A stretch of DNA of 46,099 bases from Chitinispirillaceae bacterium (GCA_016929595.1 JAFGIN010000008.1:1-46099); one strand, 5' to 3'. Shown: positions 7,631 through 17,395, counted from the first letter of the stretch. The notes: generated from the sequence alone by a model not told the origin. Program-made: numbers and translations.

Positions 7631-10255
7631 TTACTTTCGTATCCCAAGCTGCTTCATTCGTCTGAAAAGGGTCGCTTTGTGAATTCCGAGGCGTTCCGCC
7701 GCAAGAAGCCTGTTACCTTCTGTTTCACTTAAGATACTTTGTATGTACATTCGCTCCAGTTCATCGAATGTTTTAACTTTTGCAAGAACTTTGAAATCCG
7801 GATCATCTGTCTTATCTGTTATAGTTGCCGGAAGATGCTCGCTTTTTATGCTGCCAGACTTACAAAAAATAAATGCATGCTCGATTATATTTTCAAGTTC
7901 CCGGATATTACCAGGATATTCGTGCTGCAAAAGCAGAAAGAGCGCATTTTCATCAATCCCGGAAATCTGCTTATTATATCGGGCATTGAATCTATCGATA
8001 AAATGGTCAACCAGCAGAGGGATATCACACCGTCGATCTCTTAAAGGTGGTAACTTGATTGATACGACATTGATTCTGTAGTACAAATCCTCCCTGAATT
8101 GCCCTGTTTTTACCAATTCAGTCATATTTTTATTTGTAGCAACAATCACCCGAACGTTAGCTTTAACTGCAGCTGTACCTCCAAGGGGTTCATATACTCT
8201 TTCCTGAAGCACCCTGAGGAGTTTAACCTGCATCGTGGAAGAGATGTCCCCGATTTCATCAAGAAACAGCGTTCCACCTTCAGCAAGTGTAAACTTTCCC
8301 GGCTTATCCTTTTTTGCATCTGTAAAGGCACCCGCTTTGTAGCCAAACAATTCGGATTCAAGAAGTGTATCCGGTAACGCACTGCAGTTTATGGCAATGA
8401 AGGGCTTGTTTTTCCGCTCACTTAACTCATGCAGAGATCGTGAGATCACCTCTTTTCCAGTTCCGCTTTCACCAAGAATCAGCGTCGTTGCCGAAGTGCG
8501 GGCAACCTCAGGCAAAATTTCAAATACCTGTTTCATTAATTGACTTCGGCTTACCATGTTGTGAAAACTTGTTTTATCTCTTAACTCTTTACGTAAACCA
8601 GCAACAAGTGCTTCAGCACGAGCTGTAGCCTGCTGTTCTTTTACCAGTCTCTGTTCCTGAGCGATCTTACGTTCGGTTATGTCCTGTACCTGTGCAAGGA
8701 ACATGTTTTTCTGTGAATTGTCCAGATCAATTCGCGTAACAAACCATGCAAAATGCTTTTTTCCTCCATCTTGAGATTTGAAATCGTAAGCAACCTCTCT
8801 AAAAAAGTACTCACCTTCCCGTAATTTTTCCTCTTCCGATTCGCTCAAAGAAAGACTGACAAAGATATTAAACTGAGCAGTCTGTTCCAGTTCGTTAAAA
8901 AACATGCTGTGAAAAGAGTTATTTCTGTCCGCGAGTGCCCCATCATCATTAAACAATGCAATACCAATAGGCGACTCATTATAAATGGTCTGAAATCTCG
9001 CTTCACTGATCCGTAACTGCTCCTCAGCTTCAACAGTCTCAGTTATATCAATGATACAACTGCGAACTCCTGTATTAACTCCGTTTTTGATTATGGGTGC
9101 AGCATTGATCAGGGCGTGAAGTTTTGAGTTATCTATTCTGCAAAATTCATAGACAACCGGATTTCCATAGTCACCATGAAAAATGTTATATATATCGGTC
9201 TGTATCTTATTTACCATATGAGGAGGAACGAATTGAAGAACATTTATGCCACTGGCAAAATCCTCGCGTGAAAAACCAAACGTCTTAAATCCCATTTCAT
9301 TAACATATGTCAAATTAAAACCCATATCAAACTCACAAATGATTCCCGGTAGAAGATCTGCAATTTCCTTGAACCGGAATCTGCTCTCCTGAAGCTGCTC
9401 CTGATCATTTTTTCTCTCTGTGATATCCCGGGCAATACCCTGAATACCTACCGTATGGTCACATTCCCGTATAAGACGTGTACTTACCTCAACCCAGACT
9501 GGTTCACCATCCTTTGTTCTTGTAAGTATTTCATAAACATGTGATTCTTCCCCTTTGCGGCTTTTTCTTACCAACTTACCAAAAACGATATCGTGATAAG
9601 CTGGATCCACAAGGTCTCTGACAGTTATTCTGCCTAGATCCTGATTGCTGTATTTAAATATTTTCAAAGCAGCAAGATTAGCAGATGTAAAAACACCATG
9701 TATATCGATGGTAAAAATAATGTCATTTGCATTACGAAAGAGATTTCGATATCGCCTCTCACTTTCCTGAAGAGCACGTTCGGTTCTTTTAAGAGTAGTA
9801 ATATCAACCAGAGACACAAGTGTTTTTCTGGTACCGGGGATTACGACAATGTTCGCAAGCATATCCCGCAGCCTACCCTTTTTGTCAATAAGACGAAATT
9901 GATACTCCGATGCGGATTCATCCGGATTTTCTCTGATATTGTTGTGGAAATCAAGCAATTTCTGGAGTTCATCAGCAACGACAACGCCGGTCCAACTCCG
10001 TTTCTGAGCAATATCGTCTTTAGAAAATCCGGTTATCTCCTCCAGCTTACGATTACTCATCAGTATAGTTGTATCATCATCAACCACCATCATTGCAGTT
10101 CCAGTACACTCAAACAGTAATTTGTAACTGTTTTCACTCTCCCGCAGTGCATTTTTCAGTAGTTCCAACTCACCAGATCGCTGTTCCAACTCCCGAATCC
10201 GGGATTTAGCTGCATCCAGTTCCTGTCTGAGAATTACAACTGATTCATCTGACAT
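7631..10255 (-). CDS. PAS-sensor sigma54-dependent transcriptional activator
   Basis: The 874-residue protein begins with a short coiled coil (about 5-40), followed by four PAS domains (roughly 40-155, 165-280, 285-410 and 412-530), a linker helix, an AAA+ sigma54-interaction domain (about 560-800) and a Fis-type helix-turn-helix at the very C-terminus (NRLLAAERLGIHKATLFRRM). The AAA+ core has Walker A GESGTGKE and Walker B GGTLFLDEIGDI. The sigma54-contacting loop reads GAFTDA instead of the consensus GAFTGA. There is no receiver domain, so sensing is probably direct and intracellular through the PAS domains. The ligand is unknown. It is the first gene of the minus-strand run leading to mltG and lies divergent to the FIST gene pair. 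Confidence 0.93.
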   Translation of the reverse strand: MSDESVVILRQELDAAKSRIRELEQRSGELELLKNALRESENSYKLLFECTGTAMMVVDDDTTILMSNRKLEEITGFSKDDIAQKRSWTGVVVADELQKLLDFHNNIRENPDESASEYQFRLIDKKGRLRDMLANIVVIPGTRKTLVSLVDITTLKRTERALQESERRYRNLFRNANDIIFTIDIHGVFTSANLAALKIFKYSNQDLGRITVRDLVDPAYHDIVFGKLVRKSRKGEESHVYEILTRTKDGEPVWVEVSTRLIRECDHTVGIQGIARDITERKNDQEQLQESRFRFKEIADLLPGIICEFDMGFNLTYVNEMGFKTFGFSREDFASGINVLQFVPPHMVNKIQTDIYNIFHGDYGNPVVYEFCRIDNSKLHALINAAPIIKNGVNTGVRSCIIDITETVEAEEQLRISEARFQTIYNESPIGIALFNDDGALADRNNSFHSMFFNELEQTAQFNIFVSLSLSESEEEKLREGEYFFREVAYDFKSQDGGKKHFAWFVTRIDLDNSQKNMFLAQVQDITERKIAQEQRLVKEQQATARAEALVAGLRKELRDKTSFHNMVSRSQLMKQVFEILPEVARTSATTLILGESGTGKEVISRSLHELSERKNKPFIAINCSALPDTLLESELFGYKAGAFTDAKKDKPGKFTLAEGGTLFLDEIGDISSTMQVKLLRVLQERVYEPLGGTAAVKANVRVIVATNKNMTELVKTGQFREDLYYRINVVSIKLPPLRDRRCDIPLLVDHFIDRFNARYNKQISGIDENALFLLLQHEYPGNIRELENIIEHAFIFCKSGSIKSEHLPATITDKTDDPDFKVLAKVKTFDELERMYIQSILSETEGNRLLAAERLGIHKATLFRRMKQLGIRK

Positions 10256-10515
10256 AGTCTAACCTTTAAAATCTGAACGTACCCTTTTTATGATGGTAAA
10301 ATAGTACATTTCTTTAAAACATCACATACTTTTATTACCCTAGCTTATACGCCAGAGAAGGAATTACCACAATTCGCCCTGAGTTCGATGTATATGGTGA
10401 AAATTCCTTCATTATTTTGTTGCACTGCAGATTTCTGATCTATAAAATAATAGCAGCTCTTTTGATTATCTGAACCTGTCATTTCTTCTTTGTTTTCCAC
10501 GTTTCGGGAGTCACA

Positions 10516-10716
10516 ATGGCTGGAAAAATAAAAGCTTTGATTGATTATATTGTTGAAAAAAGGTCTCAGGGTAACCCTACCCTGATGGTCACTACTAAAA
10601 CCAAAATCATGTTAAAAGGTGTTAACCCGGAGATCTATACCAGTACCTCTGAAGATAACCCGGCAATTGAGCAAAGGCTTAAAGATATCGGTAAAGAGTT
10701 AGGAATACCTTTCTAA
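10516..10716 (+). CDS. Small conserved-looking protein upstream of FIST
   Basis: A 66-residue cytoplasmic protein with no signal peptide or Cys. A GGGAG ribosome-binding site stands before the ATG. The sequence is amphipathic: an N-terminal helix (IKALIDYIVEKRSQG), then LMVTTKTKIMLKGVNPEIYT and a C-terminal helix with a Lys/Glu pattern. I do not recognise a named family. It lies 15 bp upstream of the FIST gene on the same strand and very probably forms an operon with it, so it may be a partner or output of the FIST sensor. Confidence 0.72.
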   Translation: MAGKIKALIDYIVEKRSQGNPTLMVTTKTKIMLKGVNPEIYTSTSEDNPAIEQRLKDIGKELGIPF

Positions 10717-10731
10717 ACAGGAGTACTTATC

Positions 10732-11838
10732 ATGTCTGTATTATCACTTTTTTCTGATAAAACCACGGCACCGGAAATTATCGCATCCTTTATAAATAAA
10801 TCGCAGGAAATAAAGCCACGTTTTATCCTGTTTTTTTCATCGTCAACCCTTCCGTTTAAAGAGATTAGCGAAGAAATGAAAGCAGCATTCCCTCAGGCTC
10901 AGGTTGCAGGATGTACAACTGCGGGAGAAATAGTATCCGGAGCGATGTTGAAGAACAGCGTTGTTGCACTTTTCATTGATGATGAAATAATTGATGATGC
11001 AGCAATTTCTGTTGTTGGTAATATTAAAGATAATTTTTCCATCCAGGAAACTATGAGGTCTTTTGAATCTCATTTTAAAATGAGACTCAATGAGATGGAT
11101 CTCAAAAAATTTGCCGGGATAATTCTACTTGACGGGTTAAGCGGTGCAGAAGAGATAGTTATAGAAAATATAGGAGACTATACCGACATCACATTCATCG
11201 GCGGTTCGGCTGGTGACGACCTTAAATTCAAACAGACACTTCTCTCTTCAAACGGAACAACACTTTCCAATGCAGCTATTCTTGTGTTACTGAAAATGAA
11301 AAACGGCTTCGATATTATCAAAACTCAGAGTTTTTCCACTACCGGAAAAAAACTCACCGCAACAAAGGTTGATGAAAAATCCAGACTGGTTATCGAGTTT
11401 GATAACAAACCAGCACTTAATGCTTATTGTGAAATATTGGGAATTGAACATACAGAATGCTCAAAATATTTCATGAGTAACCCGTTAGGTCTCATGTTGG
11501 GTGATGAACCTTTTGTTCGCAGCCCCCAGCAGGTGAAGGGCAGCAGCATTGCATTCTATTGTAATATTCGTGAAGGAATGATACTTGATGTACTTCAAAC
11601 TGGTAACATTATTCAGGATACACGAAAAGCCCTGACCGATAAACTAAGGCAAAATCCGTCAATAAAAGGTATTGTCAATTTCAACTGTATACTGAGAACC
11701 CTTGAGCTGGAGCAACAAAATCTTTGTGAACAGTATGGTAAACTTTTTTCCTCAATTCCAACTGTTGGTTTCAGCACATATGGCGAAGCTTATATTGGTC
11801 ACATCAATCAGACAGCAACGATGTTTATACTTCTGTAG
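10732..11838 (+). CDS. FIST domain sensory protein (FIST_N plus FIST_C)
   Basis: The 368-residue protein matches the FIST family: the N-terminal FIST half has PRFILFFSSSTLPFKEISEEMKAAFPQAQVAGCTTAGEI and the GGSAGDDLKF element, and the C-terminal half ends with GIVNFNCILRTLELE and PTVGFSTYGEAYIGHINQTATMFIL. FIST is a small-molecule sensory domain found alone or fused to signalling outputs; ligands are thought to be amino-acid-like. Here it stands alone and is preceded by a GGAG site. It lacks kinase, GGDEF or chemotaxis output, so it probably acts through a partner, possibly the 66-residue protein or the divergent PAS-sigma54 regulator. Confidence 0.9.
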   Translation: MSVLSLFSDKTTAPEIIASFINKSQEIKPRFILFFSSSTLPFKEISEEMKAAFPQAQVAGCTTAGEIVSGAMLKNSVVALFIDDEIIDDAAISVVGNIKDNFSIQETMRSFESHFKMRLNEMDLKKFAGIILLDGLSGAEEIVIENIGDYTDITFIGGSAGDDLKFKQTLLSSNGTTLSNAAILVLLKMKNGFDIIKTQSFSTTGKKLTATKVDEKSRLVIEFDNKPALNAYCEILGIEHTECSKYFMSNPLGLMLGDEPFVRSPQQVKGSSIAFYCNIREGMILDVLQTGNIIQDTRKALTDKLRQNPSIKGIVNFNCILRTLELEQQNLCEQYGKLFSSIPTVGFSTYGEAYIGHINQTATMFILL

Positions 11839-11901
11839 AAAAAAGGAACAAACCGCCTCCTTAAGATCAACACGCAAAAGAACGTATTATCTTATGTCTG
11901 A

Positions 11902-11944
11902 TAAAGAGTGGCAAAACCGACGACAGCGGTATCCCCACTCTTTA
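11902..11944. terminator. Candidate bidirectional stem-loop between convergent genes
   Basis: A 10-bp inverted repeat (TAAAGAGTGG at 11902-11911 and CCACTCTTTA at 11935-11944) encloses a loop that itself contains ACCG...CGGT. It lies between the end of the FIST gene and the end of the convergent acidic-protein gene. There is only a short T run on either strand, so termination is plausible rather than certain. Confidence 0.4.
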
Positions 11945-11953
11945 CTACCGCAT

Positions 11954-12280
11954 TTACTCTAAAGGTTCATAATCTCCACAGATAAATTCATCCTCATCAA
12001 CCTGGTCTTCACGGATTGATTTGCAGAATCCTTCCTGATCACCAGGTTCCCCATTTTTACTGCACATGAGACAAATGGGAGGAATCGGCTCCTGTTCATC
12101 ATCATAGCCTTTTATTTCATCATTGAAAAAGCCATCCTCATCAAACATCCCGTCATCATCCATATCATCGTCATTAAACGTTTTCCGTACCCCCCGTTTT
12201 TTTGGCGGTGGTGTACTGTACTCATCAAGATCTTCGATATCATCACCATCTTCGAAATCATCCTCTTCAATGTCTTTCAT
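11954..12280 (-). CDS. Highly acidic protein with four-Cys C-terminal motif
   Basis: The 108-residue protein has an N-terminal half dominated by Asp and Glu (DDFEDGDDIEDLDE, DDDMDDDGMFDEDGF), interrupted by a basic PPPKKRGVRK patch at about 25-34. The C-terminal 45 residues contain a C-x2-C-x12-C-x14-C pattern (CLMC, FCKS, ICGD) that could bind a metal. There is no signal peptide. I do not recognise the family. The strong acidity and the Cys motif suggest a small metal-binding or protein-binding adaptor. It stands alone between convergent FIST and a 295-bp upstream gap in which I see no gene. Confidence 0.72.
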   Translation of the reverse strand: MKDIEEDDFEDGDDIEDLDEYSTPPPKKRGVRKTFNDDDMDDDGMFDEDGFFNDEIKGYDDEQEPIPPICLMCSKNGEPGDQEGFCKSIREDQVDEDEFICGDYEPLE

Positions 12281-12575
12281 AACCCAGCCTCCCCAATCAA
12301 TAAAGCTTCATATAACACGTCCTATTTTTCTGATAAAATAGTATTATAGTTATGCTGAAAAGCAACAACTTTTTTATCTATCAGCACCACATTTTAATTA
12401 TTATAACAAAAATTTTCAGGAGTTGTGAAACTAAAAATAAATTTTGATTTTTTTTTGGGGAACACCTTTAAACCAGAGCCACATTGCGCGCGCTCATCAA
12501 CCCTCGTCATTTTGGAGATAAAAATAACAGCTCCGATCCCACTTATGAAAGGAGAGGGGGAGATATATCCGAAGA

Positions 12576-13790
12576 TTATTCATATCGCAGAGCTTCAATC
12601 GGGTTAAGCCTGGCAGCTTTTCCTGCAGGATAAAACCCGAAAAATATTCCTACCACCGCTGAAAAGAGTAATGCCAAACCAATAGTAAGTAAATCAACCG
12701 AAGTTTTCAGTCCAAACAAAGCAGTCATAGCCCACACAATTCCCATAGAAATTCCAACACCAATAATACCCCCCATGGAACTCAAAACAACAGCTTCGAT
12801 AAGAAACTGCATCAGTATATCTGATTCCCTTGCGCCAATTGCCATGCGGATGCCAATTTCCCTGGTTCTTTCTGTTACAGAAACAAGCATGATATTCATA
12901 ATGCCTATTCCCCCTACAAGAAGTGAAACTCCAGCAATCGCACTAAGCAGAAGAGTCATTGTTCTTGCAGTTTCTGTAGCACGTGTCATAATATCAGACT
13001 GCGTTCTTATCTGGAAATCATTATCATCATCTGCGGTTATACCATGTGAATTTCGAAGCATACACTCTATTTCTTCTGAAGCCTTCGTAATATCATTCAT
13101 TGTCGATGCACTGGCCATGATCTGCTGAATGTGACGAACCCTATTCATTCTGTTAAGAACGGTCTTTACTGGAGCTAAAACGATATCATCCTGATCCTGA
13201 CCCATTGCATTTTGTCCCTTCGCAGCCAGGACACCAACGATCTTTAGAGGCACCTTTCCAAATCGGATACTCTTCCCTACCGGATCCTGGCCGGGAAAAA
13301 GTTCCTCAGCTATCGTCTTTCCGATAACAATCACTTTCGATGAACCCTGAACATCTTTTTGTGTAAACATCTCTCCGGTTTCAACACTCCACTCCCGTAT
13401 AATCAGGTACTCGGGAGTGACACCATACATCGAGGTCTGCCAGTTTCCATTACCGCTTACAAGCTGCCCGGACATTCTTGTTACCGGTGATACTGCGATA
13501 ACCGTCTCAACCTGTTGTATCAATTCGGCATCTTTAAGTGTCAGGCTTTGCCTGCTTCCTGCTCCCATCGAGGAACCACGGGTATTCTGCGAGCCAGGCA
13601 TAATCATAATGATATTGGTCCCCATCGATTTGATCTGATTCTGAATATCATTCTGAGCACCCTTTCCTATTGACACCATGACTATTACCGAAGCAACCCC
13701 GATAATAATACCAAGTGTCGTAAGAAAAGACCTTACACGGTTTCGAAGGATACTTTTTACTGCAGATTTGAACAATTGAGAGAATCTCAT
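12576..13790 (-). CDS. MacB-type ABC transporter permease
   Basis: The 404-residue protein has an N-terminal transmembrane helix (about 17-40, VRSFLTTLGIIIGVASVIVMV), a large periplasmic MacB_PCD domain (about 45-245) and three C-terminal helices of the FtsX domain (about 280-395), with the conserved VTERTREIGIRMAIGAR loop between helices. It is the membrane part of a tripartite exporter and acts in the inner membrane with the ATPase just upstream. The start overlaps the ATPase stop by ATGA. The substrate is unknown; the family exports macrolides, peptides or lipoprotein-like molecules. E. coli MacB carries the ATPase on the same chain, whereas here it is separate. Confidence 0.94.
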   Translation of the reverse strand: MRFSQLFKSAVKSILRNRVRSFLTTLGIIIGVASVIVMVSIGKGAQNDIQNQIKSMGTNIIMIMPGSQNTRGSSMGAGSRQSLTLKDAELIQQVETVIAVSPVTRMSGQLVSGNGNWQTSMYGVTPEYLIIREWSVETGEMFTQKDVQGSSKVIVIGKTIAEELFPGQDPVGKSIRFGKVPLKIVGVLAAKGQNAMGQDQDDIVLAPVKTVLNRMNRVRHIQQIMASASTMNDITKASEEIECMLRNSHGITADDDNDFQIRTQSDIMTRATETARTMTLLLSAIAGVSLLVGGIGIMNIMLVSVTERTREIGIRMAIGARESDILMQFLIEAVVLSSMGGIIGVGISMGIVWAMTALFGLKTSVDLLTIGLALLFSAVVGIFFGFYPAGKAARLNPIEALRYE

Positions 13791-14482
13791 TTTTTACCTA
13801 CCGGTTCATCGCTGAGAATACAACCATCACGCATCGTTATCAGCCGTCTGGCGTATTGTGCGATCTCCATTTCATGAGTTACCAGAATGATTGTTTTTCC
13901 ACTTTTGTGTAATGATGTAAACAGTTCCATCACCTCTTCCGAAGTACGTGTATCCAGAGCTCCGGTTGGTTCGTCGGCAAGTATCAACGGGGGATCGTTA
14001 ACAAGTGCACGTGCAATCGCTACGCGCTGCTGCTGTCCACCTGACAACTGATTAGGCAGGTGGTGCATCCGTTCACCAAGCCCGACTTTCTCAAGAGCTG
14101 CTTTCGCAAGGGCGGGAAGACTGCCAGCCTTTTTATCTCTGTTGTAAAGCATGGGCAATTCGACATTTTCAAGTGCAGTCGTCCTCGAGAGCAGGCTGAA
14201 ATTCTGAAACACAAACCCGATCTGGCTGTTCCGCAGTTCTGCAAGTTCTTTTCGTGTGCAGGTATCAACACGCCGTGACAGAAAATTATAGCTGCCACTG
14301 CTTGGCAGATCAAGACAGCCGATTATATTCATCAACGTTGACTTTCCAGATCCTGACATTCCCATAATGGCAACAAATTCGCCCTTTTCTACAGTCAGAT
14401 CGACACTTTGAAGTGCATGTACTTCTATATCTCCCATCTTGTATGTTTTTGAGAGATGTTCCAGTGAAATCAGTAAAGCCAT
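13787..14482 (-). CDS. ABC transporter ATPase of MacB/LolD type
   Basis: The 231-residue nucleotide-binding protein has Walker [10 protein letters not shown], signature [15 protein letters not shown], Walker [13 protein letters not shown] and the H-loop in ILVTHE. The Q-loop VFQNFSLL and overall length fit the MacB/LolD/FtsE group. It energises the neighbouring permease. Its start codon shares one base with the stop codon of the adaptor gene (TGATG) and its stop overlaps the permease start by four bases, which is tight translational coupling. Confidence 0.96.
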   Translation of the reverse strand: MALLISLEHLSKTYKMGDIEVHALQSVDLTVEKGEFVAIMGMSGSGKSTLMNIIGCLDLPSSGSYNFLSRRVDTCTRKELAELRNSQIGFVFQNFSLLSRTTALENVELPMLYNRDKKAGSLPALAKAALEKVGLGERMHHLPNQLSGGQQQRVAIARALVNDPPLILADEPTGALDTRTSEEVMELFTSLHKSGKTIILVTHEMEIAQYARRLITMRDGCILSDEPVGKK

Positions 14483-15798
14483 CAGGAGCCTCCCCGTGGC
14501 GCTACTCCACCACCGGATGATCTTCTCCCTGATGTTCCTCCCGGCATTCTTTGAGGTGCAAACAGTGATCGTGAAGCAGTCTGCTTTTTTTTCTTGCTTT
14601 TGTCAATGACTCCACTTACCACAAGCATCCCTTCCTTTACCGATCTTCCCTGTATTTCAACGGATGATCCATCGGTCAAACCGGTTTTTACGAATTCAGG
14701 ACGCAGATCCCCGTTATCATCCAGAATCCATAAAACCCCTCGACCAGATTCACTCTGTGATCCATTGTTTTTAACATTTTGTGTACTTCTGGCAGGACTA
14801 TTGGAGACAGAACCGGAATCTCGTTTGCCACGATCCCCCATCTTCTGGTTTTGACGCATCTGTCGAAGCTTTGCAAGCTGATCGTCAGATGGTTTAAAGC
14901 GTAACGTCATCGACGGCACAGTCAGCACATCATCCACTTTTTCTGTTATAAAATCGACATTTGCAGTCATCCCCGGAAAAAGTATTCCATCCACATTTGA
15001 AGCCTTGATCACAACAGTATAGGTAACAACACTCTGAGATGTCACGGGTTGCAGACGTATCTGACTGACAACCCCTGAAAAATTCCTCTCCGGATAGGCC
15101 GGTACCGTGAATGATACTTCCTGATCCTGACGAATTTTTCCGATATCGCTTTCATCTACATCTGCAAGGATTTCCATCTGTTGTAAATCTTCCGCAATGA
15201 TAAAAAGTACTGGTGCACTGAAACTCGCGGCAACCGTCTGTCCTACCTCTACACTTCTGCTGATCACGGTTCCATTTACAGGAGAACGGATGATCGCATA
15301 GCTTAAATTGTTGCGTGCAGTTTCGATATCCGCCTTCGCCCCTTCGAGTGCTGCCTTCTGTGAGAGATAGTCTGTTTCAATAGACATGAATTCATCATCG
15401 GATATGAGGCCCTTCTCGTGAAGAGGAATATTGCGTTTATATTTCGATTCAGACTGTTTGTATTGTGCCTCACTTCGCATAAAGGAGGCTTTTACCTGAT
15501 TAAGCTTATTTATCAATGGTTCCTTATCGATCTCCGCAATTATCTGATCTCTGGTAACGATATCGTTATAATCGGCAGTGACCTTCACAATGGTTCCACT
15601 GACCTGCGTCCCCACTTCAACAGTGCTGACCGGATTAAGCGAACCGGTACTTGATATTACATTTTGAATTGAACCACGGGTTATTTCTACTGTCTTATAC
15701 TCCGTCTTCTGCAACGTCGCTTTACCAGCAAAAAAGAAGTACGTGCCACAGGCGGCAGCAATTAAAATTAGTATGATAATGATTGTCTTTTTTTTCAT
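14482..15798 (-). CDS. MacA-type periplasmic adaptor (HlyD/RND-MFP family)
   Basis: The 438-residue adaptor is anchored by one N-terminal helix (about 5-24). Two lipoyl half-motifs flank an alpha-helical hairpin (about 90-170), followed by beta-barrel and membrane-proximal domains; recognisable pieces include VEVGTQVSGTIVKVTADYNDIV and IIRSPVNGTVISRSVEVGQTV. A low-complexity insertion rich in Ser, Asn and Gln (about 310-350) and a Gly/Arg/Ser-rich tail (from about 415) are unusual. The protein bridges the MacB-like pump to the TolC-like channel encoded 18 bp upstream. Confidence 0.94.
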   Translation of the reverse strand: MKKKTIIIILILIAAACGTYFFFAGKATLQKTEYKTVEITRGSIQNVISSTGSLNPVSTVEVGTQVSGTIVKVTADYNDIVTRDQIIAEIDKEPLINKLNQVKASFMRSEAQYKQSESKYKRNIPLHEKGLISDDEFMSIETDYLSQKAALEGAKADIETARNNLSYAIIRSPVNGTVISRSVEVGQTVAASFSAPVLFIIAEDLQQMEILADVDESDIGKIRQDQEVSFTVPAYPERNFSGVVSQIRLQPVTSQSVVTYTVVIKASNVDGILFPGMTANVDFITEKVDDVLTVPSMTLRFKPSDDQLAKLRQMRQNQKMGDRGKRDSGSVSNSPARSTQNVKNNGSQSESGRGVLWILDDNGDLRPEFVKTGLTDGSSVEIQGRSVKEGMLVVSGVIDKSKKKKQTASRSLFAPQRMPGGTSGRRSSGGGVAPRGGS

Positions 15799-15816
15799 TC
15801 TGAATACCTGTACCTT

Positions 15817-17157
15817 TTAATTTACACTTTTTTCAATGAATGATTGTATTGACCCGGTTACCCTGAGTAATGAGATGTAAGAGTTAAGAATCGAAATTTC
15901 CGCTTTAAGACGAGAATCAAGGGCATCAAGATAACTGTTATTAGCAAGCGTTGTTTCCAGAAGCGTTGACATACCGGACTCATATCTTGCCATCACAGCA
16001 TCAAGGGCCTCTCTGGCAGAGAGTAACCGTACCTCCGCCACGTCTAACTGCTTCCTTGCCATTTCCAGATCAGAACATGAATATTGATAGTCCAACCGTA
16101 TGTTTTTTTCAAGCTCTATCAGTTGCAAATGAACGTTGTTAACATTTATTTGTGCGGACTGTACCCGCTGTTTCCTGGAAAACTTATCGAAAATTGGATA
16201 GGAAATACTGACCGATGCACGAAGGTCCGGCTCTGAGAACCCCTCTGGACTGTCGTAGTCAGTGCCGCTGTTCAAACTTCCGGATATTGATGGGATATAG
16301 GCAGCTTTTACGCTTTTGAATGTCAGTTCTGCAGCTTCGAAATCCCGTTTTTTTGCCTGATACTGTGCTATCACATTTAAATCCAGTGCTGGAACTGCAG
16401 CTGAATCAAAAAGAACTGCAGTACTGATCAATGCAGTAAATACATTTGTATCTGGTGCCATACGACTATATAGAGGCAGTGATGCAATATTAAAAAGTGA
16501 GAACATCGCCCGCTCGTACCCCTGCCTTGCCTGCAACAGTGCGGCTTCACTTTCAGCTGAAATCGTCCGCTGCTGAAGAACATCTGCCAGGGACCTTTTC
16601 CCCGCATTACGATACTCTTCAATCTGTTGAAGCTTCAATTTCTGATAGTTATTATCATTAACAGCAATTTCTATTTTTTTTAACGTGTAAATAGCATCGA
16701 TGTACGTTGTAATCGCATCAGCCCTTACCTCATCAATGATTTGCTGATACGCCAGCTCTGATGAAGCCTGTTTTTTCTCGGCACTCAAAACATTAGGAAT
16801 TGATGAGGGCGAAAAACTGTAGGAAACTCCTGCCGAAATTGAATTGGAGCCATTCCAGCTACCATTCACAGTCTTTCCTGCAGAAGCCGAAACTCCTGAC
16901 CTGACCTCTGGAAGAAATTCAGATTTTGCCGATTGCACATTTATCTGCTGCTGTTTAACCTGGTTTTTTGAAACCTGTGCAGAGGTTCCATTTTCAATTG
17001 CCAGCTCTATAAGCCTTTTTAATGAAAGCAGCGTGTCACCTGCAGTGTTCTGTGCTTCAGCCAGAGACCAGACCGACACAATAAGGATTATAAGTATACT
17101 CGTCCTTTTAAAATGCATTAAAAATAAACCTTCTATGAATATTTTAAGTTTTTTCAA
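15817..17157 (-). CDS. TolC-family outer-membrane efflux protein
   Basis: The 446-residue product has a signal peptide (about 1-36; the annotated start is long, and an internal Met at position 14 would give a more typical leader). Two repeats of long coiled-coil helices and beta strands follow, as in outer-membrane efflux proteins: LSLKRLIELAIENGTSAQVSK in repeat 1, and the second-repeat region with LDAVMARYESGMSTLLETTLANNSYLDA. It forms the outer-membrane exit duct for the MacA-MacB-like pump and is the first gene of that four-gene operon. Confidence 0.93.
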   Translation of the reverse strand: MKKLKIFIEGLFLMHFKRTSILIILIVSVWSLAEAQNTAGDTLLSLKRLIELAIENGTSAQVSKNQVKQQQINVQSAKSEFLPEVRSGVSASAGKTVNGSWNGSNSISAGVSYSFSPSSIPNVLSAEKKQASSELAYQQIIDEVRADAITTYIDAIYTLKKIEIAVNDNNYQKLKLQQIEEYRNAGKRSLADVLQQRTISAESEAALLQARQGYERAMFSLFNIASLPLYSRMAPDTNVFTALISTAVLFDSAAVPALDLNVIAQYQAKKRDFEAAELTFKSVKAAYIPSISGSLNSGTDYDSPEGFSEPDLRASVSISYPIFDKFSRKQRVQSAQINVNNVHLQLIELEKNIRLDYQYSCSDLEMARKQLDVAEVRLLSAREALDAVMARYESGMSTLLETTLANNSYLDALDSRLKAEISILNSYISLLRVTGSIQSFIEKSVN

Positions 17158-17395
17158 TTCACCATTGCCTTAAACACGATTTCTGTACAGTTAGACTCGT
17201 GGTGTAAGCAAAATGTTTCATATAAATTGGAAATACCACTGCCTGGAGATATCACTGTGACCGGAAGATTACTCAACAAGAGTTTGAAACGACAAAAGAA
17301 ACTGGTGATTTTCATTATACCAGGAGTGTTATGGCAAAGTAAGCGGTTTTAAAGTGATAAAGAAAAACCGGCACGTCTTTTCAGTACGGATTATT

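Noticed and set aside
9698-10120. Plus-strand ORF of 140 codons
   Set aside because: It is antisense to the PAS region of the sigma54 activator and its translation shows no domain pattern.
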